Positions 24,850 to 35,884 of a DNA stretch of 45,007 nt are shown piece by piece; the stretch's first letter is position 1, and every line of letters begins with the position of its first letter. Under the pieces are notes generated by a model. That model did not search any database. It had not been told where the DNA came from and was given only the letters and a program-made list of their open reading frames with translations. The DNA lies in contig FTLJ01000656.1 in NCBI GenBank assembly GCA_900155495.1, positions 1 through 45,007 on the forward strand, given 5' to 3'. The position numbers and the translations under genes are program-made. The stretch is from Porogramme epimiltina. Taxonomy: Eukaryota; Basidiomycota; Agaricomycetes; Polyporales; Polyporaceae.

Positions 24850-26882
24850 CTAGATCGTTGCGCGGGCTTGCTGGATCTCAGCCAGATGAGATGCTATCCC
24901 AACCAGCCACGTTAGTGGGGAAACCGATACGCGGGATGTCCACTCACCCATCAGCTGGCTCGTGCGGGACAGAACGCTCATCGCGGCGACTATCTTGTCC
25001 AGAGATACGGCCACACGGGCAGACTCGCCTTGCAAGATGGGCGCAGCGCCCTGCCGCATCCGCCTCAGCTCGCCGACCAACGTGCGGCAGATATTCGTCC
25101 ACAAGATCTGGAAAAAAGTTTTCCACAGCGTCAGTCTCCCGCGGACGCCGGACGAACGCCTACGCGGCACTCACAGCAACGACCGGGTCCAGGTACGGGT
25201 ACTGGCTCACGTCCACGATGTCAAGGGCGCGGCCGGCGGCGACGGCAGCGCACACCGAGCGCTGGTACGCGCTCATCTGGGTGCTCGCGAGCGCGCCCTG
25301 GAGCTGGATAGATGCCGCGCAGAGGAAGGTGCGCGAGACGACCAGCTCGCGCATGTCATCTGGCGCGCGGCCACGCATGGCGAGGAGCTGGCCGTGGGTG
25401 CGCTGGATGAGCGCGTCGAGCGCGCCGAAGCGCGCCATGAATCCGTCACGGTCCGGCATGTCTACGCGGAACTGGCCGGCAACATACGCGGCGCGGTCGT
25501 AGAGCGCGCCAGCCTTAGCGCGCGCGGTGAGCGCGGAGAACTCCTCCGCGCTGTCGTCGACCGCGCCCCGCAGGAAGTCGGAGAGCGAGTAGGTCGCGCC
25601 GGGCCGGACAAGCGCACCCTATTCGGCGCCGCCGGGAGGAGGATAGAAGAAAACGGTGAGCACACGGCGAGGGTCACAGCATACACAGCGGGCACAGCTT
25701 ACTTGCTCATACGCCTCCGGAGAAAGCGGCCATGGGGTGCTGATGTGGATGCTTGCTCGGCCGTTTTGGCTCATGCAGGCCGGGGTGTTCATTGCTACGG
25801 ACCACACTTTGTCAAGGCTTGCGACAGTCCAGAAAGCACGCACGCGCTCCCCAGCGGTGACCGTGTCTCCGCCGGCACTGAGCACGCGAGGATCGAGCTG
25901 GTGCAACTGACTGCCCGTCACCAGAGCTACAGCTGCCAGCGCATGGTAGCGGCCCTCGAGGAGACGTCCGTGAGAGAAGAAATAGTTGGCGAGGAGGACC
26001 TCGGCTTGAATGGTGTACAGGAGGCCGGTCGCAGCAGGTGACGTTGCCTGCAATGCAACTGCCGCTTGCGTGGCCCTATCGGCAAAAGCGGGCTCCCGAG
26101 AGCGCAGCGTCGACGAAGAGGATAGCTTGCTTCCCCATAGATAAATGGCCGCCATAAGCGCGTTGCTAGTTGGGTTCGGCGTTAACCGGTGGCGGAAACG
26201 AGCGGGACTGAGGAAGAAGCCTAGTTGAGAGGCATGGGTCATGAACGTCTGGATGCTGTCGCAGAAAACATGTACATGTGTCAGAAAATTTCAGGCACTG
26301 CATGAGGACCAAGGGACGCACAGCGCCTGAATCTCCTGCGGCGCGGGTTCGGGAACGTTGGCTGTGAGGGCATACGCGGCGTCCAGTGAGCCCTTGACCG
26401 GACATTGTGGATTGAGTGTATTTTGTTCCTCACCTGCAGGCTGTCCCATGTTTTCGGGGTAGAGTGAAATGACGGACTGGACGGGGAGGGGACCACGGGT
26501 CGGTCCGGCGGCCCCAGCCATGCCACGTCGACGGGGGTCGTGAAGTTGCACGGACGGCGCACCATCTCCTGGATGTTCGAGTTCACGGATACGAGCTTCA
26601 AGCAACGCGATGTTCTCCTCGAGTAATCGCGACCGGGTCACTTCTGCGCCAGTTGCATACTCGCAATCATCGGGTCGGCTGTTTGCTAGGCAACGGCTGC
26701 ATGTGGGTTTCCCGCCGTCGCATTTCTGGTAACGTCGGGAGTTAATATGCGTCGAGTCGCAGCGGACAGAAGGGTGACGATGTGGTGGCGAAGGGGAGAC
26801 ATACCGCCTTGAGTTTGCGACAGGGCAGGCAGGCAGCACCCCTGTTGAGAGGCCGGTTGTTAGAACTGGATGAAGAAGACAT
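24850..26882 (-). CDS. Zn2Cys6 fungal-specific transcription factor
   Basis: Six exons read leftward: 26882-26805, 26725-26322, 26255-25703, 25618-25175, 25107-24948, 24893-24850, giving 560 residues. The N-terminus holds a binuclear zinc cluster with Cys at 18, 21, 28, 35, 38 and 47 (C-x2-C-x6-C-x6-C-x2-C-x8-C; CLPCRKLKAKCDGG then a CEY end). An intron falls inside the cluster after Lys-Ala. A short coiled-coil-like helix (LLEENIALLEARIRELE) follows and probably mediates dimerisation. A fungal transcription factor middle-homology domain lies at about 165-400, with an FFLSPARF segment and later a GERVRAFWTVASLDKVWSVAM segment. Members bind CGG-type half sites and control local or distant metabolic genes. 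The target is unknown; the neighbours are a SNARE gene and a gene-free region, so there is no obvious cluster to regulate. Confidence 0.9.
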
Positions 26883-26943
26883 GTTGAGGTGTGTAGCCCG
26901 AAGAGTCTGTGTGTGCTGGACTGACCGAGAACATGGATGCCAG

Positions 26944-26951
26944 CTTATATA
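26944..26951 (-). promoter_or_regulatory. TATA box of the Zn2Cys6 gene
   Basis: On the minus strand the sequence reads TATATAAG, 62 nt before the ATG at 26882. That position is right for a TATA element with a short leader. It supports the chosen start codon and suggests a regulated rather than constitutive promoter. Confidence 0.55.
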
Positions 26952-27189
26952 GGTTCGGAGTTGGAGGAGTGGTTTGAAAACGGGAACGAACTGTGAAGAT
27001 TGCTCATCTGGTCACGATTGTCGCTGGAGCCGTGTATGGATGGTGAGATCCCAGGATGAAACTCGAAGGCCCTCGCGTGTTCATCCCAAAAAAACGCCAA
27101 ACCGATCGGGGGGCAAGGCCGCTCGCTAGCAGCGGGATGACGGGGGTACCGGATGCGACTACCTAATCTGGGAGACGCAGGTACAAGCA

Positions 27190-30100
27190 CGTCGGTACAG
27201 GGCGTCTGTCCCGATTACTAAGGCAGGTTCGGATCGGTCATCGCGAAGCTGTTTACAGGTTACGTCAGTGAGAGAGACACAGGGCGGGACCGATGAAAAC
27301 GAGCGCCGTATGAAATCCCTGCGTGTCCACCTGGACCTGGAGAGCGACCAGGGCGGAAAGTGTGAAGCCAAATAGTCATGGTCGGATCGGCCGTGGTAGT
27401 ACACCGCGGTCCGAATGCATATCCGGCTAGGGACATCACCGAGTCCCGGGGCAAACCAAACCCTCAACGCACCCTCAAAGGCCCGTCTGCCCGCAAGTGT
27501 GTGAGTGTCGTACCGAACCACAAGTCAACGAGGGTTATGTTCGGGGTGGCAACCATCGACTATCCGACTTCGACGCAGCTGCTTTTCCAAATCCCGCTCG
27601 TTCACAAGATCCCTAAAGCATGCTAAGACTCACATTAGTGTGAAGTGTGCGGGTTCCTGTGGCGTCTCGGGGATGTATATGTCATGATCTAGAGGGGGTA
27701 TCCTAGGTAGGGGGGGAAGAGCAGAGCTCGGAGTTGCTGGCGGTCAGAGCGGACAAGCGCCCAGGACCCCATACACCGCCACCCGCCGCGATCCAGATTG
27801 CGACGTCGACTGAGACGAAAGGCTATGCCACACGTCCGCTGTCAGACCGCGCATTCCCTCCTAATCTTCCTAATCCTGCGCTGTGCCTCGCCTTTTCTGA
27901 CTCAACATTCTTGAGCTGCGTGACCTGCTGAGGAAGTTCACTGGAATCTCCATGTTCTCCTACCGGCGTCTCACTTTGGCGGTCACACATACACCAGCGA
28001 GTTTTTCAATTCACTCCAGATACGGCAACCTCGCAATCAGCAGAGTGTGTCACGGAGATTCTAAACACGAACAAAACAACTCCGAAAGACTGGCATAGGT
28101 GGCCTGTGCATGCCGTGGTGAGACCAACCATATGCTCACAAGCTCCCACATTGGGCGTCACTCCTGAACTTCAGAACACCACAGCGTCTGCCGGAAATAA
28201 CCCGGGCAACCGCTATGCAGGAGGGACCCGTGCACTCTGGAACTACACAGCACATGGACGAGACTTACTCAAGCAGAGGTGCGCATCGCGGCGAACGCAT
28301 TCACCGGCTACAAGAGCTTGCTAAACATTATGCTACCCGGCGAGCGGACAGTGGCCACTGGCCACACACGGTGAACTGAGGCACAGAGAAGTGTTCCTGT
28401 GTGGATGGGTATATGTCAAGACGTCTCGTACGTTAAAAATCTGGGCCAAACTCTTAAATCGCCGACTTAAGCTGTGTAACTTGGACTGATCGGTCGTCTC
28501 AGCCTCCTAGTTCCACGCCCCCCGTGTCATGGCCGAAAATCAACTTCGACTGCCAACGGCTACCGAACACTGATATCACGGCAATTTAGAGGCTGTGTGC
28601 TCTATCCGGGGAGGATACTCCCGCTAGACAACTTGACCAGGCTTCATGTCGGTTTAGAAGCTGTCGTTCCATTTGGCGTGTCGGACAACCTTGGTGCACC
28701 ACGTTCGTCTGCGAAAATCGATATCGTTTTGTTGGCACGTCATCGGTGCAACTTCAATTCCATACGTTGCCGCGCGCGAGAAGGCGTCAACGGATCACCG
28801 CGCTACGGCCCTATCGCTATCATTGTATGGCAATTCTGTCTCCACACATCTTCGATGCAGTTTTCAGCTCCCCCCCCCCAACCGCCAGACATGCAACCTC
28901 AGTCCCGACGTAAGTCGGCACCTTGCGAAGTCAGTGTATCGTGATCACTGATTGCCCGGCTTTAACGGTCAACTCCCCGCCCTGTATCCCACGCGGTGCG
29001 TACTGGTGATCTTCGACTAACTCTGTCGCTGGCGATAACTTATTTGCCACAGTCTAGCTGTCAAATCCTCGTGTCGTTCCAGCCAACGTGGTCAACGTGT
29101 TATCGGCCGTTTCGCGGGGATGGACCGAAGGTGTCCAAGTTGAGAAGAGAGAAAACTATAACGGACGGGATACGATGAAACGGCGACGACGAGCATATGG
29201 GGGATACTGAGGGACAAATATTGGCCGAAGGTGCGGTTAGGGTTCTCGGTGGTGGGCCTCGCTTCGTACATGCAAGCGGTCAAATGTGATGGCCAATATG
29301 ACCAGAGTCCGCGGCCAATGCCACGCGTTGCGGAGAACGTGCTTCACAAGGTCCGGGGGGCGGAGCATGCCGTGAACAGCTGGTCGGCCCGGCTTTCTCC
29401 GCTACGATACTTGCTGGTTCAGTCTCGGTTCAATACGCAACCGGCCGGAGATCGCTGGCTCCTGGACTCTCCCGAGTAGCTTGCCCTCTTCCCCTCATAC
29501 AAGGAACATCTCATTCCCCCCACTTGCCTGTACCTCAAGGATAGCCACCACCGATCGGACGCGGCCTCGCAATATAACCTTTTGCTCTGGTAAGCCGTGT
29601 GTTTCCAAGATTTGGACTTCAGGCCGCGGCCCTCCGGTCTTGCAGAGCTTCGTAGTTATGCCCCACCCCGTTGCCCGGTTCTTCGGCACGATTCTCCCCA
29701 CTCCCCACTCCTTCTGCGTTTTCTCCAACGGTCCACCTCCCCGCCCGGCTTCCGATATGTGCGGTGCATTGCCAAGGCCTCCGGTACAGACATTACGTGC
29801 GAACACGTCGTATACGCCATGAAAATTCACTTGCCCAGCCAACAAGTGCCACCTCGAGGTCGGCAGCGATCTACCCGGGGATGAGGAGATAACAAGTCGC
29901 CGAGACTGTTGGATTTTCGAGTGCTCTTCACATAGCAGAGACTCTGCCTCGGGCACTTCAAGTACGTGATCAGCCTTCATACCCAATTTTCAACCCCCTA
30001 TTTCTGAAACCGCCAAATGAACTTCGGCCATGTGGGTGGTAGACACGTTACGCGATGACCCCGCCCGCCTGCTGGGTCTCCGTTTGACAGCGCAATAATC

Positions 30101-33100
30101 TTGCTCCCGGGCACAAATTTATGTTGGGCACATCTTAGTATCAAGTTTTCTATTGTAGTGTCTAAAGTTCCCAGCCGCTTTCATATAGGAGGCCGGTGAC
30201 TGCGGGTTTCCTCGGCTCGCTCGAGTCCCTGTCATGGTTGTCAACGACGGCATCCTCCCCAAGACATTGGCAACGACGGGTCCCCCACGCCAGTAATTGA
30301 CAAACAGCAATGGACCAAGCCTTTTCGAACGGAATCTGAAGGCGAGGGAGTCCGCAGCGCCGAGATGGATAGAAGCCCCTCGCCAACGTGATGGTGATTG
30401 ACCCCGAGGCCATGCGTCCCCTTACCCGCCCATGACCCCTTTCACCTTACAGCTTCGTTAGATGTCTTCACCCTAGTTCTCGTTTCAGCCCGAACTAAGG
30501 CTATTCCACGATGGACGTCAAGCTATTGGGATGGCTGCGGTTTCATTGGTCCCGTAACCTGAAGCACACAATCGTAGGACCCATGTCAGCATAGGAGGTG
30601 AATTTGTTTATCTTTCGGATTCGGTCCGCCCATATGTATATCCCCGGTACGGGTGCTATACCATGTCTTCCGCCTTCTTGTGCCAACATTGGTACGAGTC
30701 GCAGTCGAGACGGTGCCCCACCGAAGATCCGCACCATATTCGCAAACAAGCGTAGCGGTTCTCAGAGGATTTGTGGATTACGCCTTCTGGCATGGTCCTT
30801 CACCGGGCGGGGCGCGCGCCGCACGACCCTGGATGGCAGGGCGGCGCCCGCGTGCCTGCGTAGCATGAATGGGGGCGTCTCTCACAAGGCACCGCGCGGG
30901 AGTCGACAACGCGATCCATGCATGCACGCATTCATTTGAATTTGAATACACTCTTTAGTCCTGCGCTCTGGTTGCAATCAAGAATGCCCACGGATTTGTG
31001 GTCAATTTCCAGCAGCTACCACCTGCCTTGATCACCGACTTTCCAGTGAGCACGTTGGTTAGGGGAATAGAATTTCATTGGGGAAGCATATGGTAATGTA
31101 GTCATCGACGGGGCCAAGAACTTCCGAGTGAGATGATCCTGGCGGGCGATATACTAGGCAAGGATCGTTCATATATGTCACTGTTGACTTTTGCTTTTGT
31201 CGCCTTATTTGACACTTCAAGTCGGGGGTATCGTGCTTGTGGCTCTTGCGCCATAGTATACTCAATAAACGCCTTACGCTGAGAACACGAGCTCACTGTA
31301 CCGTGATTTCGTCGGGAACACTCTGACGCCGATGACATGCCACGCATGGAGTACCGCATGAGGCCGACAGCGCCAGCCTCCCTAACAGCCCTATAGATCT
31401 CGGTGTCAGTGGAGGACCGCCACCCAGGGTTCCTGAACAAAGTCCTACCCGTTCACCCCGACGCGCGAATCTATGATATTTCGGGATTTCCTGTGAGGAT
31501 GATGCCGGTTATTGTGGACCTTCCCGGAGCTGCACTGGAGCGGCCCAGGGATTCATCTTAAACTGTTGACATACACTGATGTAAACCAGAGGTCCCAGCA
31601 ATACCTGATACCGAGATCGCCGGCTGTGAAAGACATGCGCCACGACACGCGGGCACAGCGTACTAGGCGCTGACTTTGGTGCCCTTGTGGTACGAGGCCC
31701 GTGTCCGTCTAACTGTGCATCGGGCTGCGGACGGTAAGGCAGTTGCACCTCGCATGGCTCCCTATAGACTCCCGACGGTTCTCCGCCGTCGGCCGTTGCG
31801 ATATCCACGTGGGAATGCTGCGCATGTGAGTGTTTGACACGGACTAATGACACTGATAGACAGGGATGTAGGAGCAGTCAGTGATAGTGGCCAAGATACG
31901 ACCGAAATGGTAGCACCGCTCGTGCTGTGTCACCTTGCGTCAATATCTGATGGTGAAAGAAACATGCGCACCGTGACACGCCGTCACCCCCTAGAGCCTG
32001 CGTTGGCTGACAGTAGCCCAGTTCCACCTTCGTGGTCCTGTTCCTCAACCTGCGCAGGTAAATGAAATTCTGAGAGAAACAATGCACCCGCGGATCTTTG
32101 GGGGAGCCAATCCAGTCGGTGCACAACAGAGCTGGACATCCGCTCATTACTTACACTTATGGAAAGTAAAACGAAACCCCCCCCCCCCGAAGGTCTGAGA
32201 ATGTCTTGCCCTTCAATCTTTTCAAGTTCTCGTGAATAGAAGTTGAGATGCCTGGGACTAGTGATCATGATGGTTGTGTTCAACGGACACACGACAAAGG
32301 GCTGGCCACCAGCACGACAAGAGCACGTGCCCTGCCAGTATTTTCTACGCGACAAGCACAGCCACGGCCTCTCCATTTAGGGCAATTACAGGCTCCGGTC
32401 GCACTCACTTCTCGCCACAATCACCTATTGTTGAGTATGCGCACTCCTGCATTTCGACGCGCTTTCATCCTACTGGCAACGCGGTCCAATACTATTTTTG
32501 GTGCACGTGGGGTCAGCACTATTCGCGACTTATCAGTTAGACGTCAAATGCAAGACCCTATAAACTCGATGCCAACCCATCGACCCCGGATACCCCTCGG
32601 GGTGTAGCGTCACGCCCGATCATCATATTCCCGCCATTAGAGAGACTCACAGGGCGTTTCAAAAGCAAGTCACGGAGAACCCTCGGTAAGTGCCCCGTGG
32701 AATAAAATTTATGATGAATCTCAGAGAAGGCAGCTAAGTGCAAGTTTCAACACTACATTTGTACTAATAAAGCGCCCATCAACGAATGAATTCTACTTAC
32801 TATTCTGATAGGACAATGAGAACATCCATCTTGGAGTCGAATCCATGGGCTATGACTGGAGAAAACTTCTGGTAGCCCGGTATATCATCATATCATGCAG
32901 GGTCATGGAGGCACTTCATGATAGAATCCGTCCGTACACCTTGCGCAGAGAACCCTTTTTCATCGCCTCTCAACAGATTGTGCGTATCTGTGCGCCCAGC
33001 CGGCATACAGATAGTGCTTCCACATCTATAGCATGCTGCTCGGCATGTTCCTCAGGGCCAGCGGCGTCCCGTGGCCATCTTTCGGAGTGCTGACGCTTTG

Positions 33101-34552
33101 TGTCGCGTTCTCCCGTCGAAAATAGATCCTCGAGCGAGCACTGTAAGTCATATAGATGTTCTGTGCCTCTCACATGATTGCCCAATAGCCACCACCTACC
33201 CATTAACAGTCTGACTTAACCCCTCAACCTAAATAAGCATATCTCTATATATGCTGTAGGTGTATCCCTACCAAACATCAATTCTATTTGTATTTCAAAG
33301 ACACATGGACACTTCGAGAAGAGAGGTAAGCCGAACAAGATCGGACTTATGGTACGTAAATGCTTCATTTGCTCCCCAGAGGGACGCGCGGTTCCCCTAG
33401 TGACATTCTACCTAGAACAATGGCCTCGGGTTCATCATCTGAGAGTCCCGCTCCACTTCCTGCACCACGGGGTTTTCGCAGGGACCTCACAGATGTAAAC
33501 AACGCCTCTTCCCTCCGAGATTCTTCGGCCTAAGCTTGAAACATAGCGAACCCCACCCCCGAAATAACTTTGGTAATCTTCCTAGTATCACGCAGTCACT
33601 GCCTTCAGTCACGTCCAGCTTCTGACTAATATCTTCTCCAGCGCCATATGGCAAGAAATACATTACGGCGGAATGACTAGGGTCCTCCCCCGCCGCAGTC
33701 ATCCTGCGGGATGGTGGTCTTGTGTACTAGCCATATGTTATCTTTAGACCTATGCATCGCATCTACAGTACAGCCTCAGGACCACTCCGCAGCGTCTCGC
33801 GGGCTTGGTCGGGTTGTAGGCGTCCGTGGACCCTTCGACCAGTGCTCCAGGTATGCGTAGTCCCATTGGTCTTCCTATGACTCGTCCTTAAAGTTTGCTC
33901 ATCCCGAAGGCCTTCGAATTGGGAATTTCTCCAACAGATTATTCAGTCGTGCACACTAGAACGGCACAATTAGCTTCTAGCCAAGTTCGCTCCATAGCAT
34001 CATATCTCTTGCGAGATGTTTTGCAAGACGCTTGCTGTCCTTTCCATTTCCAGATCCCAGATTCGCAAGCCCGAGGGCGGCTTACATAGGCCGCTGATCA
34101 CACGTGCTGGCGCCATCCTGAGCACCCACGAAGCGCTTACAAAGTGCTCCCCATCTCGCGGCTCGCCCCACTGCCACCGCATTCTTCGAAGTCTACAATT
34201 GAAACCGGTGCGCCCCGGGAAAACCCCACAGGACTCCCCGTCCTTACTCAGATCAGCGCCCGGCGGGCCCATCGATTTCCGATACTACCCTCGGGAGCCC
34301 GAGCTGGAACGCCACCCCATCGCACAAGTGACACAGATCATCCCCACGGAGCAGGCGAGTGCGCACTGACCGCTTCTCAGACCTCGTGCGGAGCACGCGG
34401 GTTTACGCGATGCCCGCATCTACGATATAAGTTCGCAAGGCGGGGTCCACAAGCCACCCATCACGACCTAACACTCGTGCATTGGGCTTTTACTAGCCCT
34501 CCCCCCCTCCCCGCAGCAGATCTCGAACCACATCCACCCAGTTGACACCCAA
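27190..34552. other. Seven-kilobase interval without a recognisable gene
   Basis: The stretch from upstream of the Zn2Cys6 promoter to the DUF1348 ATG contains only short or isolated open frames in all six frames. I could not chain any of them through donor and acceptor signals into a protein with a known domain. The largest is 163 codons on the minus strand (29495-29986). Composition looks less GC-rich than the flanking genes, and two C runs (about 28870-28879 and 32177-32188) interrupt it. I saw no terminal repeats, reverse-transcriptase, transposase or helicase motifs. It may be decayed gene or element sequence, or hold non-coding RNA. Confidence 0.5.
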
Positions 34553-35219
34553 ATGGCACCGATCGTACCTCCGTTCACGGCTGAGACCGCGCTGCAGAAG
34601 GTCAAGGTGGCGCAGGACCTGTGGAACACCAGGAACCCCGAAAAGGTCGCACTAGCATACACGGTGCGTCTCCACCGTCGGCCCTCCTCGGATCCAGCTG
34701 ATGTTGTTCGCCCTGACCTGACCTGCGGGTAAGTAGCCCGACACGATCTGGCGGAACCGCGACAGGTTCCTGAAGGGCCGCGAGGAGGTCGTCCAGTTCC
34801 TGCGCAAGAAGTGGGAGAAGGAGAACGGGTACCGCCTCCGGAAGGAGCTCTTCGCGTTCGCGGACAACAAGATCGCCGTCCAGGTACGCAGACGCGGCTT
34901 TTCGCGCGCGCCCGGGTGCCTCCGTCAAACTCACGCTGTCGCGGTGTCCGTCGCAGTTCTTCTACGAGTGGTTTGAGAGCAAGCCGGACGGCACGAAGCA
35001 GTGGTACCGCTGCTACGGACTCGAGGTGAGTGTCGTACGACGCGTTAGACCATCATCCTTCTCATACTGGCCTTTCCGTAGGACTGGACGTTCAACGAAG
35101 ACGGTCTCATGCGGAAGAGACAGATGAGCGGGAACGATGTGCCCATCTCTGACGAGGAGCGCTGGTTCAAGGACGGCGTCGACGTGAACTCATTCCCCAT
35201 CGCTGAGAAGCACTTGTAG
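34553..35219 (+). CDS. DUF1348 / SnoaL-like (NTF2-fold) small protein
   Basis: Four exons: 34553-34663, 34737-34883, 34957-35025, 35082-35219, giving 154 residues, which is the normal length for the family. It matches DUF1348 from end to end: [20 protein letters not shown], then [58 protein letters not shown] and [18 protein letters not shown], ending in ISDEERWF. The family has an NTF2-like cone fold related to SnoaL polyketide cyclases. No reaction is established for it, and it is common in bacteria and fungi. The four introns and host-like splice signals show it is settled in this genome, even if its deeper origin was bacterial. No signal peptide or membrane segment is visible, so it is probably cytosolic. 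Confidence 0.88.
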
Positions 35220-35884
35220 TCGAAGCAAAGCTGTATTTTTGTAGCATATCAATCACCTTCATTCTGTCCATGACCTTAAAGTCTGATGAACTCCCCGCGC
35301 TACACTCAAGGGTCACAAGGGCGTGCCAAGGGCCAATGCGTAAATACAATCCAAGATGTCCGTGAATATATAGTATAGAAACACAACACGACACAAATAG
35401 TACATGTACTGTTAGCAGAAACGCGACGCGACAACGATACGACGGAACAGGGTGAGGCGTAATCATGTGTGGGGTGCATACGTCAGAGGCCTAGCCTAGC
35501 GCGTGGATGTGAGTGAGACGACGAGCAAGTGAGTAGACGACCACGACAAGAAAAAAGCAAGATGCGCAACGGAGCGCAGCGAATGAAGACGCAGAAGGCG
35601 TGTGCAAAGTCGCACCCGCCCCCCGGCGAGCCTACAGCCTCCCCCCAAATCCTTCCGACCCAACCAAACGGACGTCATAACATACACCAAAAACATACCG
35701 TGGGCCTCGCGCACGGCGGACCGCGCGCCGCGCGTGGCATGCCAGTCTGCATCCGCTTCCCAGGCAAGGCACGGCGCGGCACGAGGTCCCCTTGTGATCC
35801 CCCGTGGCCGCGCCGCCTTGCGTCCCCCCACCCGCCTCCGGCCACGACATCCACCTCCACCCCCCCTTCTCCCGCACTCATCCA
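35220..35884. other. Convergent 3' region between DUF1348 and the C2H2 gene
   Basis: The 665 bp lie between convergent stop codons. The first 250 bp are AT-rich and likely 3' untranslated sequence of the DUF1348 gene. The part nearer the C2H2 gene is GC-rich and keeps open frames on both strands (for example plus 35529-36506), which are the antisense shadow of that gene and of GC-rich flank. No additional gene is supported. Confidence 0.45.

Noticed and set aside
24962..26041. 359-codon plus-strand frame
   Set aside because: It is antisense to the Zn2Cys6 gene and crosses its introns. No domain is visible.
34016..34369. 117-codon plus-strand frame just before the DUF1348 gene
   Set aside because: There is no recognisable domain and no splice link to the following gene. 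It is kept within the gene-free interval.
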